A stretch of 64,000 bases of DNA from Sphingomonas sp. ERG5 (GCF_000803065.1 NZ_JSXI01000063.1:62001-126000); one strand, 5' to 3'; numbered from the stretch's first letter, positions 44,830 through 54,580 are shown. Program-made: numbers and translations. The notes: generated by a model not told the origin, from the sequence alone.

Positions 44830-45546
44830 ATGCGCCCATCCGGCCGCACCCCCGATCAGATGCGCACGATCACGATCGAACCGCGCTTCACCCGCCATGC
44901 CGAGGGATCGGTATTGATCGGCTTCGGCGACACCAAGGTGCTGGTGACGGCCTCGGTCGAGGAGCGCCTGCCGCCATGGATGCGCGGCAAGGGCGAAGGC
45001 TGGGTCACGGCGGAATATGGCATGCTGCCGCGCGCCACGCACACGCGCGGCAGCCGCGAAGCGGCCAAGGGCAAGCAATCGGGCCGCACGCAGGAAATCC
45101 AGCGCCTGATCGGCCGCAGCCTGCGCGCGGTCACCGACCTGAAGCTGCTCGGCGAACGCCAGATCACGCTCGATTGCGATGTGATCCAGGCCGATGGCGG
45201 CACGCGCACCGCATCGATCTCGGGCGCCTGGGTCGCGCTGCGCCTCGCGATCGACGGCCTGATGGCGGAGGGAAAGCTGACCGCCGATCCGCTGACCCAG
45301 AAGGTCGCGGCAGTGTCGTGCGGCATCTATCAGGGCACGCCCGTGCTCGACCTAGATTATGACGAGGATTCCAACGCCGACGCCGATGCCAATTTCGTGC
45401 TGCTCGAAAACGGCAATATCGCCGAGGCGCAGGCCACCGCCGAAGGCGCGACCTATGATGAGGAAGCCTTGTTGCGTCTGCTGCGTTTGGCACGCATCGG
45501 CTGCGCGGACATCTTCGCGGCACAAGCGAAGGCAGTGGCGAAATGA
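44830..45546 (+). CDS. rph: Ribonuclease PH
   Basis: 238 residues. Phosphorolytic 3' exoribonuclease that trims tRNA ends. The start RPSGRTPDQMRTITIEPRF and motifs GDTKVLVTASVE, GRTQEIQRLIGRSLRAV, ADGGTRTASISG, DLDYDEDSNADAD are standard. ATG 44830 with GGAGA upstream; the frame is open much farther upstream without homology. It overlaps rdgB by 4 bp (ATGA). Confidence 0.96.
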   Translation: MRPSGRTPDQMRTITIEPRFTRHAEGSVLIGFGDTKVLVTASVEERLPPWMRGKGEGWVTAEYGMLPRATHTRGSREAAKGKQSGRTQEIQRLIGRSLRAVTDLKLLGERQITLDCDVIQADGGTRTASISGAWVALRLAIDGLMAEGKLTADPLTQKVAAVSCGIYQGTPVLDLDYDEDSNADADANFVLLENGNIAEAQATAEGATYDEEALLRLLRLARIGCADIFAAQAKAVAK

Positions 45547-46172
45547 GTGGAGAAGGAAGCGGATCCCAGGCGATCCGCAAGCTCGCCCCCGGCAAGCTGA
45601 TCATCGCCAGCCACAATGAAGGCAAGATACGCGAGATTCGCGACCTGCTCGGGCCGTACGGCATCGAGCCCGTCTCCGCCGCCGAACTCGACCTGCCCGA
45701 GCCGGAGGAAACCGGCACGACCTTCGTCGCCAATGCCGAGTTGAAGGCGCTGCAGGCCGCCGACCTGTCGGGCCTGCCCGCGCTCGCCGACGATAGCGGC
45801 CTGTGCGTCGATGCGCTGAACGGCGAACCGGGCATTTTCTCCGCCCGCTGGGCCGGCGAGTCGCGCGATTTCGGGCTGGCGATGCAGCTGGTCAATGATC
45901 GGCTCGACGCGCTCGAACCCGACGTCAGCCGTGATGCGCATTTTGTCTGCGCGCTCGCGCTGGCTTGGCCCGATGGCCATGTCGAATGGTTCGAGGGTCG
46001 AGTCGAAGGCAGTTTGGTCTGGCCGCCACGCGGGCAGAACGGCTTTGGCTATGACGCGATGTTCCTGCCCGATGGCGGGACCGAAACCTTCGGCGAAATC
46101 GCGCCCGATGCAAAACATGCGATCAGCCACCGCGCCGATGCGTTCCGGCAATTGGTGACGGCGGTTCTCTAG
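45543..46172 (+). CDS. rdgB: XTP/dITP pyrophosphatase (Ham1/RdgB)
   Basis: 209 residues. House-cleaning nucleotide pyrophosphatase removing ITP, dITP and XTP. IIASHNEGKIREIRDLL, ALADDSGLCVDAL, GEPGIFSARWAG, FGYDAMFLPDG and ISHRADAFRQL are the family motifs. Coupled to rph by a 4-bp overlap, the usual alphaproteobacterial pairing. Confidence 0.96.
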   Translation: MSGEGSGSQAIRKLAPGKLIIASHNEGKIREIRDLLGPYGIEPVSAAELDLPEPEETGTTFVANAELKALQAADLSGLPALADDSGLCVDALNGEPGIFSARWAGESRDFGLAMQLVNDRLDALEPDVSRDAHFVCALALAWPDGHVEWFEGRVEGSLVWPPRGQNGFGYDAMFLPDGGTETFGEIAPDAKHAISHRADAFRQLVTAVL

Positions 46173-46203
46173 AGCAACGTCGGCTTGCGTGGAATCACGC
46201 TCC

Positions 46204-46294
46204 CCGTTCGGGCTGAGCTTGTCGAAGCCCCGTTCTTTCTTGCGGCAAAGGCAGCCGAAGAAGAACGGCCCTTCGACAAGCTCAGGGCGAACGG
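46204..46294. repeat. Sphingomonad-type intergenic palindromic repeat
   Basis: The left arm (CCGTTCGGGCTGAGCTTGTCGAAG, then CCGTTCTT) is inverted as the right arm (AAGAACGG, then CCTTCGACAAGCTCAGGGCGAACGG) around a 24-base centre; long arms of about 33 bp with few mismatches. The GAGCTTGTCGAAG core is a dispersed element I know from sphingomonad chromosomes. Here it lies between convergent rdgB and a membrane protein gene and may end transcripts. Confidence 0.75.
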
Positions 46295-46361
46295 AAGGAG
46301 TGGATCAACTCAGCTCGAAATCGCGCTAGCGAGAGCTCGCTTCCTTGGCTGGCCTCGGGAG

Positions 46362-46817
46362 TTACACCACGCGCCGATACGCGACGCGCCACATCGCCAG
46401 GCCGATGGCGGCGGAGAAGCCGGCCAGCACCAGGCTGGTGGCAATGCCGCTGAGGATGCGGAACAACAAGGTGCGCGCATCGGAAACGGGCATGTCGAAC
46501 AGCCCGAAGCCATAGGTCTGCCCGCCGAGGAACAAGGCGAAGCCGGCAACCGCGCCGACCGTCGCGGCGGCCACCGGACCGCGCTTGCCGAGCGCATGGC
46601 ATATCAGCCAGAGCGGCCCGCCGATCGCTATGATCGCCATCGCCGAGATGATCGATCCGACGATGAAGGCGACCACCAGCGGCAGCAATGACCATGATCC
46701 GCCGAACAGGACGAGCAGCACCGCGAACAGGCCGCCCATCAGCCCCCCGGTTGCCAGCGCCAGTCCCGCGCGATCCAGTGATGTATCATAGCTCCGCAGC
46801 GCAACCTGCTCGACCAA
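46362..46817 (-). CDS. Four-helix membrane protein, unknown
   Basis: About 151 residues with four hydrophobic helices (LALATGGLMGGLFAVLLVLFG, LLPLVVAFIVGSIISAMAII, AAATVGAVAGFALFLGG, GIATSLVLAGFSAAIGLAMW). No family recognised. No ATG fits the N-terminus: TTG 46817 is proposed for its GGGAG 7 bp upstream; TTG 46868 is an alternative that adds 17 residues. Codon use is normal. Confidence 0.55.
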   Translation of the reverse strand: MVEQVALRSYDTSLDRAGLALATGGLMGGLFAVLLVLFGGSWSLLPLVVAFIVGSIISAMAIIAIGGPLWLICHALGKRGPVAAATVGAVAGFALFLGGQTYGFGLFDMPVSDARTLLFRILSGIATSLVLAGFSAAIGLAMWRVAYRRVV

Positions 46818-46896
46818 GTCCGTTCTCCCACCGAAACGACTCTTATCATTACGCAACCCGGCGCCCAACCCCGGCTGCGCGTAAACCTGGCACCTG

Positions 46897-48081
46897 TTAT
46901 CGCAGCGCCAGGCCTCCGGCCATCCTCAGGCAAGCCATGAGATCGCCGCGCTCCGCCACCGTTTCCCGCTTCGGCGGCGCATAGGGTGCGATCGTTAACG
47001 GCTGACCAATTTTCGCGGTCATGAAGCCGCTCGTCCCGGAACAGCGCAGCACTTTTTCCAGCAACCTGGGCGGCGTGTCATAGGCTTCGTAGGATAGCCG
47101 GAACGTTCCCCAATGTATCGCGATCGCGCGGCTTGCCCCGAGTCGGCGATAGATTTCGGCGGCATCGATCGGGCCGATATGCGTGTCCGATCGCATTTGC
47201 CCGGGCTGAAAGCGAAACGCGCCGATCGGGAGCAGCGCCAGCCGGATCGGACCATAGGTCGCGGCCTGTGCCGGCCATGTCAGATCGCCCGGTCCGGTAT
47301 CACCGGCAAAGAACAGATTGCCACCGGGCAACGTCACCACGAAGCTCGACCACAAGGCCCGGTTGCGGTCGGTGAACCAGCGGCTGTCCCAATGATGGCT
47401 GCGCGTGACGATCACGTCGATGCCGGGCCTGATCGTGATCCGTCCGCCCCAATCCAGCGCCCTGGCGGGCACGCCGACCTGGCCGATGACACTGTCATTG
47501 CCCAGGCTGGTGACGATCTGCGGCCGATCGCGGTCCCAGAGTTTCTTCAGCGTCGCCTGATCGAGATGGTCGTAATGATTGTGGCTGATCAGCACGAGAT
47601 CGATCTTGGGCAAATCGTCGAACGCAATGCCCGGCTCGGTCACGCGCTTCGGCCCCGTGCCGAATGGCCCGGCCGTTCTGCCCCAGATCGGATCGGTCAG
47701 GATATTGAGGCCCTGAGTCTGCACCAGCACGGTCGCATGACCGACCCAGGTGGCGACCATCGCATCGCCGGCGACCCGCGCTGCGACCGGCTTTTTATGG
47801 ACCGCGATATGAGCCGGCCAGGGCGCGCGCCCGTCATTGCCGGTCAGGTAGCGCCAGAGGAATGCCGCCCGGCTGCCGCCACCCGGCGCGCGCAGCACGT
47901 CCCGGTCGCCGTCCGGATTGACGAAACGCTGGCCATCGAAATGCGTGCTGACCGGCCCGCGATAATAGATCCGGTCAAGGAAATGCGGCGCGATCGTGAT
48001 CACCAGGCAAACAGCTACGCAAGCGAACAGCAGGACAACCGCTATGCTGCGCAGAACACGCTTCAGACTCGATGGCGACAT
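46897..48081 (-). CDS. Metallo-beta-lactamase-fold hydrolase (UlaG/NAPE-PLD-like)
   Basis: About 394 residues. An N-terminal membrane helix (SIAVVLLFACVAVCLVITIA) anchors a metallo-hydrolase domain: TWVGHATVLVQTQGLNILTDP, ISHNHYDHLD (HxHxDH metal site), FFAGDTGPGD and AIHWGTFRLS. The VGHAT and NILTDP pattern is that of the NAPE-PLD/UlaG group, acting on lipid or sugar lactone substrates. ATG 48081; GTG 48084 and a farther ATG are possible. Confidence 0.83.
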   Translation of the reverse strand: MSPSSLKRVLRSIAVVLLFACVAVCLVITIAPHFLDRIYYRGPVSTHFDGQRFVNPDGDRDVLRAPGGGSRAAFLWRYLTGNDGRAPWPAHIAVHKKPVAARVAGDAMVATWVGHATVLVQTQGLNILTDPIWGRTAGPFGTGPKRVTEPGIAFDDLPKIDLVLISHNHYDHLDQATLKKLWDRDRPQIVTSLGNDSVIGQVGVPARALDWGGRITIRPGIDVIVTRSHHWDSRWFTDRNRALWSSFVVTLPGGNLFFAGDTGPGDLTWPAQAATYGPIRLALLPIGAFRFQPGQMRSDTHIGPIDAAEIYRRLGASRAIAIHWGTFRLSYEAYDTPPRLLEKVLRCSGTSGFMTAKIGQPLTIAPYAPPKRETVAERGDLMACLRMAGGLALR

Positions 48082-48129
48082 CACGCCCCGTCCCATAGCA
48101 GAGCGACCGCGGCAAGCGATCGTCTCATG

Positions 48130-49050
48130 TCAAAGCGAGCCCGCCAGCGCCAGCATCACCCCCGCCCCGACCAGCAACAACCCGATCGCTTCGCTGCGCA
48201 GCATGCGTTCACCAAGATAGAAATGCCCGAACGCCATGGTGAAGGCGATTTCGACCTGGCCGACGATCCTGACCAGTGCGACCGGCGCCGATGCGAAGCC
48301 GGTGAACCAGCATGCCGATCCTAGCGAGGACATCATGCCCACCTGACCGGCGACGCGCCAATTGGCGAAGACGAGGCGCACCTGATCGCGTTCGCGCCAC
48401 ACGACATAACCGCCCTGGATCAGCGTCTGCAGCGCGACGGTCGCCGCCAGCACAATCAGCGCGGCGCGGATATGGTCGGGGGTCGCCACCTCCATCGTCG
48501 CACGGCGAATGCCGATCGTGGTCAGCGCGAAGAAGAATCCCGAGGCGATGCCATAGCGCGCCGCGGGCTGCCCGAGCGAGCGGAGCAGTTCGCCCGCGCC
48601 CATCCTTTTGCCCCCGGTCGACAGGATCATCACCCCCGCCACGCCGAACGCGATGCCGAGCCAGACAAGCAAGCTCAACCGGTCGCCGAGCAACAACAGC
48701 GACAACAAGGCGCTTTGTACCGCCTCGGTCTTCGAAAAGGCGGTGCCGACCACGAAATTGCGTTCCTCGAACGCCATCAGCAGCAAATTGGTCGCGATGA
48801 TCTGCGCCAGCCCGCCCGCCGCGCAGAACAGCCAGAACAGGCCACCAATCGCGGGAAAAGCGGCTGGCGCGATCACCCATTGATACAGGGCGACGAAGGC
48901 CAGCGCGAAGGGCAGGCCGAAAAGATAACGCACCAGCCCCGCCGCATTGACCGACAGCGACCGGTTCACACGCCGCTGAACCGCTGTCCGCCATGCCTGC
49001 AGCATGCCCGCGAACACTGTCGCGGGAAGCCAGATCGGCGCGGTCATCAT
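48130..49050 (-). CDS. EamA/DMT-family transporter
   Basis: 306 residues, about ten membrane helices in two EamA halves (GLPFALAFVALYQWV ... FSKTEAVQSALLSLLLLGD; and VRIVGQVEIAFTMAFGHFYLGERM). Drug/metabolite exporter superfamily; substrate unknown. It overlaps the stop of the upstream two-helix protein gene by 4 bp. Confidence 0.83.
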   Translation of the reverse strand: MMTAPIWLPATVFAGMLQAWRTAVQRRVNRSLSVNAAGLVRYLFGLPFALAFVALYQWVIAPAAFPAIGGLFWLFCAAGGLAQIIATNLLLMAFEERNFVVGTAFSKTEAVQSALLSLLLLGDRLSLLVWLGIAFGVAGVMILSTGGKRMGAGELLRSLGQPAARYGIASGFFFALTTIGIRRATMEVATPDHIRAALIVLAATVALQTLIQGGYVVWRERDQVRLVFANWRVAGQVGMMSSLGSACWFTGFASAPVALVRIVGQVEIAFTMAFGHFYLGERMLRSEAIGLLLVGAGVMLALAGSL

Positions 49051-49538
49051 GCTTGCGGTCGCGCATCCACCGTATCGGCAAGGAAGGCGAGGATCGCCGC
49101 TTCGTCATTCGTCACGGTCGAAGACCCGGCGCGGAACAGCATGCCGCCGAACGCCATCAGCCCAAGCGGCACCGCGATAACCGGCCACGCATCGGCCAGC
49201 GGCGTTGCGGTGTTGAGCATCACACTGCCGGCAATCAACAGGAACAGGATGAGGGCACCGAACCAGAACCCCAGAAAAATCGTCATGCCGTTCAGCGTGC
49301 CGATCCGCCCCTCGATCCGCGTCCCATCCCGATCAGGCGTCATTGTCGCCGTCAACGTGCTGACGAAATTGGTCCGGGCATTGGGCCGGTAATAGAATAA
49401 GGTCATGTCGCGTTCGGTGCCTTGCCCGGTAACGCCCGCGACCTTCGCCTGACCGTCGCGACCACCCAATGCCCGCTTCAATTTCTTCGCCAGCGCGACC
49501 GGATCGAGCGGCGAGATCAGGACGATCGGGCGGCCCAT
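49047..49538 (-). CDS. Two-helix membrane protein, unknown
   Basis: 163 residues. An N-terminal soluble part (PLDPVALAKKLKRALG, DMTLFYYRPNARTNFVSTLTA) and two membrane helices (TIFLGFWFGALILFLLIAGSVML; WPVIAVPLGLMAFGGMLF). Not a family I can name. It follows fumarase by 5 bp and overlaps the transporter by 4 bp. The frame is open far upstream inside the fumarase gene, but ATG 49538 is the first start outside it. Confidence 0.65.
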   Translation of the reverse strand: MGRPIVLISPLDPVALAKKLKRALGGRDGQAKVAGVTGQGTERDMTLFYYRPNARTNFVSTLTATMTPDRDGTRIEGRIGTLNGMTIFLGFWFGALILFLLIAGSVMLNTATPLADAWPVIAVPLGLMAFGGMLFRAGSSTVTNDEAAILAFLADTVDARPQA

Positions 49539-49543
49539 GCGGC

Positions 49544-51067
49544 TCAGACCCCCTCGAGCAATCTTTCCCGCGCGATCTTTTCCTTCCACACCAAAGGCGC
49601 AAGCGTGTGGACATTCGCCCCGCTCGAATCGACCGCGACCGTGACCGGGAAATCGCTCACGTCGAATTCGTAGATCGCTTCCATGCCGAGATCCGCGAAG
49701 CCGACCACTTTCGACCCCTTGATCGCCCGTGCGACGAGATAGGCCGCACCGCCGACCGCCATCAGATAGGCGCTCTTCGCCTCGGCGATCGCCTCGGTCG
49801 CGGCGGGTCCGCGCTCCGCCTTGCCGACCATCGCGAGCAGGCCCTGGTCGAGCATCATGCGGGTGAACTTGTCCATCCGGGTCGCGGTGGTGGGACCGGC
49901 GGGCCCGACCACTTCCTCGCCGACCGGATCGACCGGGCCGACATAATAGATCACCCGCCCCTTGAACTCGACCGGCAATTCCTCGCCCGCATCGAGCATG
50001 TCCTTGATCCGCTTGTGCGCGGCATCGCGCCCGGTGAGCATCTTGCCGTTGAGCAGCAGCCGGTCGCCCTGCTTCCAGCTCTGCACCACTTCGGGGGTCA
50101 GCGTGTCGAGATCGACCCGGATCGCCGCCTTGTCGGGCGTCCAGTTCACGTCGGGCCATTCCTCCAGCTTCGGCGCTTCGAGATAGGCCGGACCCGACCC
50201 GTCGAGCGTGAAATGCGCATGGCGCGTGGCGGCGCAATTGGGGATCATCGCCACCGGCTTCGACGCGGCATGCGTCGGCCAGTCGAAAATCTTCACATCG
50301 AGGATGGTCGACAAGCCGCCCAGGCCCTGCGCGCCGATGCCCAGCGCATTGACCTTGTCGTAAATCTCGATGCGCAGCTTCTCGATATCGTTCTGGGGCC
50401 CGCGCTGCTTCAATTGCGCCATGTCGATCGCGCCCATCAGGCTTTGCTTGGCAAGCAGCATCGACTTTTCCGCCGTACCGCCGATACCGATGCCGAGCAT
50501 GCCGGGCGGGCACCAGCCGGCACCCATTTGCGGCAGCATCTCGAGCACCCAGTCGACGATTGAATCGCTCGGGTTCATCATCTTGAACTTGGACTTGTTC
50601 TCGCTGCCGCCGCCCTTGGCCGCGACGTCGACCGAGATTGTGTTGCCCGGCACCATCTCGACGTTCAGCACGCTCGGCGTGTTGTCCTTGGTGTTGCGAC
50701 GGGTGAAGGCGGGATCGGTGAGGATCGAAGCGCGCAGCTTGTTCTCGGGGTGGAGATAGGCGCGGCGCACGCCGTCATCGACGACGTCCTGCAAGGATCG
50801 GTCGCCTTTCTCCAGCCGGCACTCCTGCCCCCATTTGATGAACACCGTGACGATGCCGGTGTCCTGGCAGATCGGGCGATGCCCTTCGGCGCACATCCGG
50901 CTGTTGGTCAGGATCTGCGCGATCGCATCCTTCGCTGCCGGGCTTTGCTCAGCCTCATAGGCGACGCCGAGCGCGCGGATATAATCCATCGGATGGTAGT
51001 AGCTGATGAACTGCAGCGCGTCGGCAACGCTCTCGATCAGGTCGTCTTCGCGGATAATCACTGTCAT
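49544..51067 (-). CDS. fumA: Class I fumarate hydratase
   Basis: 507 residues. Iron-sulfur fumarase of the TCA cycle. Cluster and substrate motifs: PICQDTGIVTVF, AGWCPPGMLGIGIGG, IPNCAATRHAHF, GPTTATRMDKFTRMM. ATG 51067 begins the conserved TVIIREDDLIESVADALQ; the frame extends 19 codons farther. Lead gene of a three-gene operon with the two membrane proteins downstream. Confidence 0.95.
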   Translation of the reverse strand: MTVIIREDDLIESVADALQFISYYHPMDYIRALGVAYEAEQSPAAKDAIAQILTNSRMCAEGHRPICQDTGIVTVFIKWGQECRLEKGDRSLQDVVDDGVRRAYLHPENKLRASILTDPAFTRRNTKDNTPSVLNVEMVPGNTISVDVAAKGGGSENKSKFKMMNPSDSIVDWVLEMLPQMGAGWCPPGMLGIGIGGTAEKSMLLAKQSLMGAIDMAQLKQRGPQNDIEKLRIEIYDKVNALGIGAQGLGGLSTILDVKIFDWPTHAASKPVAMIPNCAATRHAHFTLDGSGPAYLEAPKLEEWPDVNWTPDKAAIRVDLDTLTPEVVQSWKQGDRLLLNGKMLTGRDAAHKRIKDMLDAGEELPVEFKGRVIYYVGPVDPVGEEVVGPAGPTTATRMDKFTRMMLDQGLLAMVGKAERGPAATEAIAEAKSAYLMAVGGAAYLVARAIKGSKVVGFADLGMEAIYEFDVSDFPVTVAVDSSGANVHTLAPLVWKEKIARERLLEGV

Positions 51068-51226
51068 GGTCGGTTCCTGGCACTCAATCGCGCTGTCCTT
51101 ATGCGCAGCATGCCGGGCGGCCAAGTGCCTGCGCGCACCCTTTCATCACCTTTCTCCGCCATCGACACGTCTCGTTAACCATCAACGGCAAGCAAATCCG
51201 AATGCCTTGTCGTTATCGACACAGTG

Positions 51227-53878
51227 ATGCACCGGCCGTTCAATCCTGTGTCCGATATTGTCGGAGCGACGACTTCGTTGTGGAGCGACCTGTCGCTCGG
51301 CGTGGATGAGGATCGGGCGCTCGACGCGCATCGATTGCAATTCGAACAGGCGGCCACGGCCTGGCCGGCGGCGCTACTCACCCAGATTCTCGCCGCAGCC
51401 ATGCTGCTCGCCACCGCCATGACCGTCGGGCTCCATGACCTGATCGCACCGATCGCGCTGCGGGGCGGGGCGGTGGTGCTGCTTGGAGTCGTCGCCCTGG
51501 CACTGCTCAAGCTGCAGACACCACGCAGCTGGCCGCCGCATATCAAGGTTCGCCTTTCGCTATTCTACGCGATCGGGCTGGGCGCCACCCTGTTCTCGAT
51601 GCTGTGGATGACGACGCATGTCGCCAACGGCACGTTGCAACTCGCGGGCTTCGTTGCCGTGTTCGGCGCGATCATCGTTACCGCGATGGCGCTGCAGGCG
51701 CTGCGTGCCGCGACGCTCGGCTATGCCGCGGCGCTGGTCGCGACCATTGCACTGCACAATGGACTGGGCGTGGTCACCGGCATCGCCGCGGTGTTTCTCG
51801 CGTGCCTGACCATCGCGACCAGTGGCCTGGCGCGGCTCGACCGCGCGCAAGCCGAAGCGCGCGACGCAGACACCAATGAAGGCAATCGCGCCCTGCGCCT
51901 GGTGCGCGAATTCGAGGATCATCGCAGCGGGTGGTTCTGGCAGACCGACCGTCAGGGCCGCCTCATCTATCTCTCGCCCCAGGTCGCGAATGAAGTGGGC
52001 ACCGCGGACGATGCGGTGATCGGATCATTGCTCACCGCGGTATTCAAGGTCGATAGCGCGTCCCCCGATTCCGAACGGACCCTGGGCTTCCATCTGTCCT
52101 CCCGCACTGCCTTTTCCGGCTATTCGGTGCGTGCCGCGACCGGCGCGACCGAGCGCTGGTGGTCGATTTCGGGCCGCCCGATCCTCGACGAGCTCAACCG
52201 CTTCCAGGGCTTTATCGGCAATGGCAGCGACCTGACCGAAAAGCGCAAATCGGAAGCCGAGATCACCCGCCTCGCGCTGTTCGACAGCCTGACCGGCCTC
52301 GCCAACCGCCAGCGCATGCGCCTCGCGCTCGACCAGACGCTCGCCCCGCAAGGCGGCGGCTATGGTTCGCCCGCGTTGCTGCTGCTCGATCTCGACCGAT
52401 TCAAGGCGGTCAACGACACGCTTGGTCACCAGACCGGCGACGCGCTGCTCAAACAGGTCAGCCAGCGCTTGCAACGCTGCGTCGGCGAGGCCGGGCTGGT
52501 CGGGCGCCTCGGCGGTGACGAATTCCAGGTCGTGCTGCCGCGCGAGGCCAATCGCGACCGACTCGCCGAACTGGCGCGCGCGATCATCGCCTCGCTGTCG
52601 CAGCCCTATTTCATCGACGGATCGTCGATCACCATCGGCTGTTCGATCGGCATCGCCATCGCGCCGGTCGATGGCGAGGATTCCGAGACGCTGGTGCGCA
52701 ACGCCGATCTCGCGCTTTACGCGGCAAAGGCCGATGGCCGCGGCATCCACCGTTTCTATCGTGAAGAGCTGCTCCACGGCGCACAGAACCGCAAACAGCT
52801 CGAGGACGATCTGCGCAACGCGCTGGCGCAGAATGAATTCCATGTCGCCTATCAGCCGGTGGTCAGCACCAGGAGCGAGCGCATCGTCGGCTATGAAGCG
52901 TTGCTGCGCTGGGATCACCCCACGCGCGGCGCGATCAGCCCGGCCGACTTCATTCCGGTCGCCGAGGATTGCGGCCTGATCGAGGGGATCGGCGAATGGG
53001 TTCTGCGCACCGCCTGTGCCGATGCCGCGACCTGGCCGCGCGACATTCGCGTCGCGGTCAATGTCTCACCGATCCAGTTCGCCAACCCGACCTTGCCCGC
53101 CGTGGTAACCAATGCGCTGGCCCGGTCGGGCATTCGCCCTGAACGCCTCGAACTCGAAATCACCGAAGGGGTGTTCCTCAACAACGAGGATGCTTCGTCA
53201 GAACAGATGTTCAAAAGCCTGAAGACGATCGGCGTGCGCCTGGCGCTGGACGATTTCGGCACCGGCTATTCCTCGCTCGGCTATCTGAAGAAAGCGCCGT
53301 TCGACAAGATCAAGATCGACCAGAGCTTCGTGCGCGGCGCGGCGGTCGCCGGCAACCGCAACGCCGCGATCATCAAGGCGATCGTCACGCTGGCCGATAC
53401 GCTCGGCATGGAAACCACTGCCGAGGGTGTCGAAGTGCAGGACGAGATCGCACTGATCCGCGAACTGGGCTGCAGCCATATCCAGGGCTATGTCTACGGC
53501 AAAGCCGCGCGCGCCTCGGCCGTGCTCGAACAGCTTGCGGCGAAGGGCGGCATGGCCACCGCCACCGGCTACCGCGTCAGCCGGTCACCCCGCACCAAGA
53601 TGCTGCGCACCGCGCGCGTCTCGACCGAAGGTATCGAAGGCGAGGTTCGCATCCGCAACATGTCCTCGACCGGCGCAATGATCGACGGGATCGAGATCGA
53701 TGGCGAGGTCGATGGCATCGATTTGCTGATCGAACTGCTCGAAGGTCAGATGTTCCCGGCCAAGCTGCGCTGGGCCGCCGACGGCAAGGCCGGCATCGAA
53801 TTCGCGCAGCATTTCAACATGGAACGGCTCAACCCTGTCAACCAGACCCCAGCGTTCCGCCGTTCGGGGTCGGGATAA
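51227..53878 (+). CDS. GGDEF-EAL-PilZ c-di-GMP protein
   Basis: 883 residues. N-terminal membrane region of about six helices (residues 50-210), a PAS-like domain (about 235-345, FWQTDRQGRLIYLS), a GGDEF domain with intact GRLGGDEF, an EAL domain with GYEALLRW, LEITEGVF, DDFGTGYSSL and KIDQSFVRG, and a PilZ-like tail with RNMSSTGAM. Both active sites look competent. The inhibitory RxxD site expected four residues before the LVGRL segment reads GEAG, so product inhibition of the cyclase is probably absent. A GTG at 51224 precedes the chosen ATG. Single gene. Confidence 0.92.
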   Translation: MHRPFNPVSDIVGATTSLWSDLSLGVDEDRALDAHRLQFEQAATAWPAALLTQILAAAMLLATAMTVGLHDLIAPIALRGGAVVLLGVVALALLKLQTPRSWPPHIKVRLSLFYAIGLGATLFSMLWMTTHVANGTLQLAGFVAVFGAIIVTAMALQALRAATLGYAAALVATIALHNGLGVVTGIAAVFLACLTIATSGLARLDRAQAEARDADTNEGNRALRLVREFEDHRSGWFWQTDRQGRLIYLSPQVANEVGTADDAVIGSLLTAVFKVDSASPDSERTLGFHLSSRTAFSGYSVRAATGATERWWSISGRPILDELNRFQGFIGNGSDLTEKRKSEAEITRLALFDSLTGLANRQRMRLALDQTLAPQGGGYGSPALLLLDLDRFKAVNDTLGHQTGDALLKQVSQRLQRCVGEAGLVGRLGGDEFQVVLPREANRDRLAELARAIIASLSQPYFIDGSSITIGCSIGIAIAPVDGEDSETLVRNADLALYAAKADGRGIHRFYREELLHGAQNRKQLEDDLRNALAQNEFHVAYQPVVSTRSERIVGYEALLRWDHPTRGAISPADFIPVAEDCGLIEGIGEWVLRTACADAATWPRDIRVAVNVSPIQFANPTLPAVVTNALARSGIRPERLELEITEGVFLNNEDASSEQMFKSLKTIGVRLALDDFGTGYSSLGYLKKAPFDKIKIDQSFVRGAAVAGNRNAAIIKAIVTLADTLGMETTAEGVEVQDEIALIRELGCSHIQGYVYGKAARASAVLEQLAAKGGMATATGYRVSRSPRTKMLRTARVSTEGIEGEVRIRNMSSTGAMIDGIEIDGEVDGIDLLIELLEGQMFPAKLRWAADGKAGIEFAQHFNMERLNPVNQTPAFRRSGSG

Positions 53879-53920
53879 TAGTGAGCTGCCGATTTCGCAT
53901 CTCGGCGGTGAGACTGAAAC

Positions 53921-54514
53921 TCATTCGAGATACGCTTCGATCAATTGCGCCACAGCTTGCGAATGGCTGATAGCGAGATCGTGATCAGCGTCGTCGAACA
54001 CGTGTAACTGTGCGTTTGGCAATGCAGCCAGCAACTGCTGGCCGACCGACACCGGGCTGATGGGGTCAGCTCCGCCCCACAGCAAAAGACAAGGCGCATT
54101 TATTTTGTGGAGATGGGGGCGCAAATCCTCCGTTGGTTCCGTTATCCAGTTGGCCGCTCGCGGGAAATTTCGTGGATAGTTTGCGCGCCAGTCGATCGCG
54201 CCGAGATGCTCTGTCGGCAGTCCTGCAGAGGCCACCGTCAGCACAAGGCGTCGCACCAGATCGGGCTTCTGCAGAGCAAGGCGAAGCGCAATATACCCTC
54301 CCATCGATTGGGCGATGAGAACCGACGGCACCGTCAACTGTTCGGCAACAAGCGAGACAAGATCTTCGATCGACTGGATTGACGATATTGCCGGTTCATT
54401 TCCCAAGCCCGGCCACGAAAAGAATCGCCTTGGTTCGGGGGAGGATATCCTTTCAGCAACCGGGCGCCAGAACGCTGAACTCCCAGCGGCTCCGGGAAGA
54501 AAGAATAAGGGCAT
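53921..54514 (-). CDS. Alpha/beta hydrolase
   Basis: 197 residues. Short alpha/beta hydrolase: LPGAAGSSAFW (oxyanion region), nucleophile elbow IAQSMGGYIAL, acid in WGGADPISP and His in DDADHDLA. The lid is minimal. Substrate unknown. Codon use is a little less GC-biased than the neighbours. Stands between the c-di-GMP gene and the GST gene. Confidence 0.8.
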   Translation of the reverse strand: MPLFFLPGAAGSSAFWRPVAERISSPEPRRFFSWPGLGNEPAISSIQSIEDLVSLVAEQLTVPSVLIAQSMGGYIALRLALQKPDLVRRLVLTVASAGLPTEHLGAIDWRANYPRNFPRAANWITEPTEDLRPHLHKINAPCLLLWGGADPISPVSVGQQLLAALPNAQLHVFDDADHDLAISHSQAVAQLIEAYLE

Positions 54515-54580
54515 ATTCCATGTCCGATTGAGATAGGGGCCGACCTGTTTCGGGGTGACACGGCGATTTTTGCAAGCTCC

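Noticed and set aside
49047..50513. One long minus-strand frame continuing from the two-helix protein into fumarase
   Set aside because: The upstream two-thirds is an alternative frame of the fumarase gene; only the part from ATG 49538 looks like protein.
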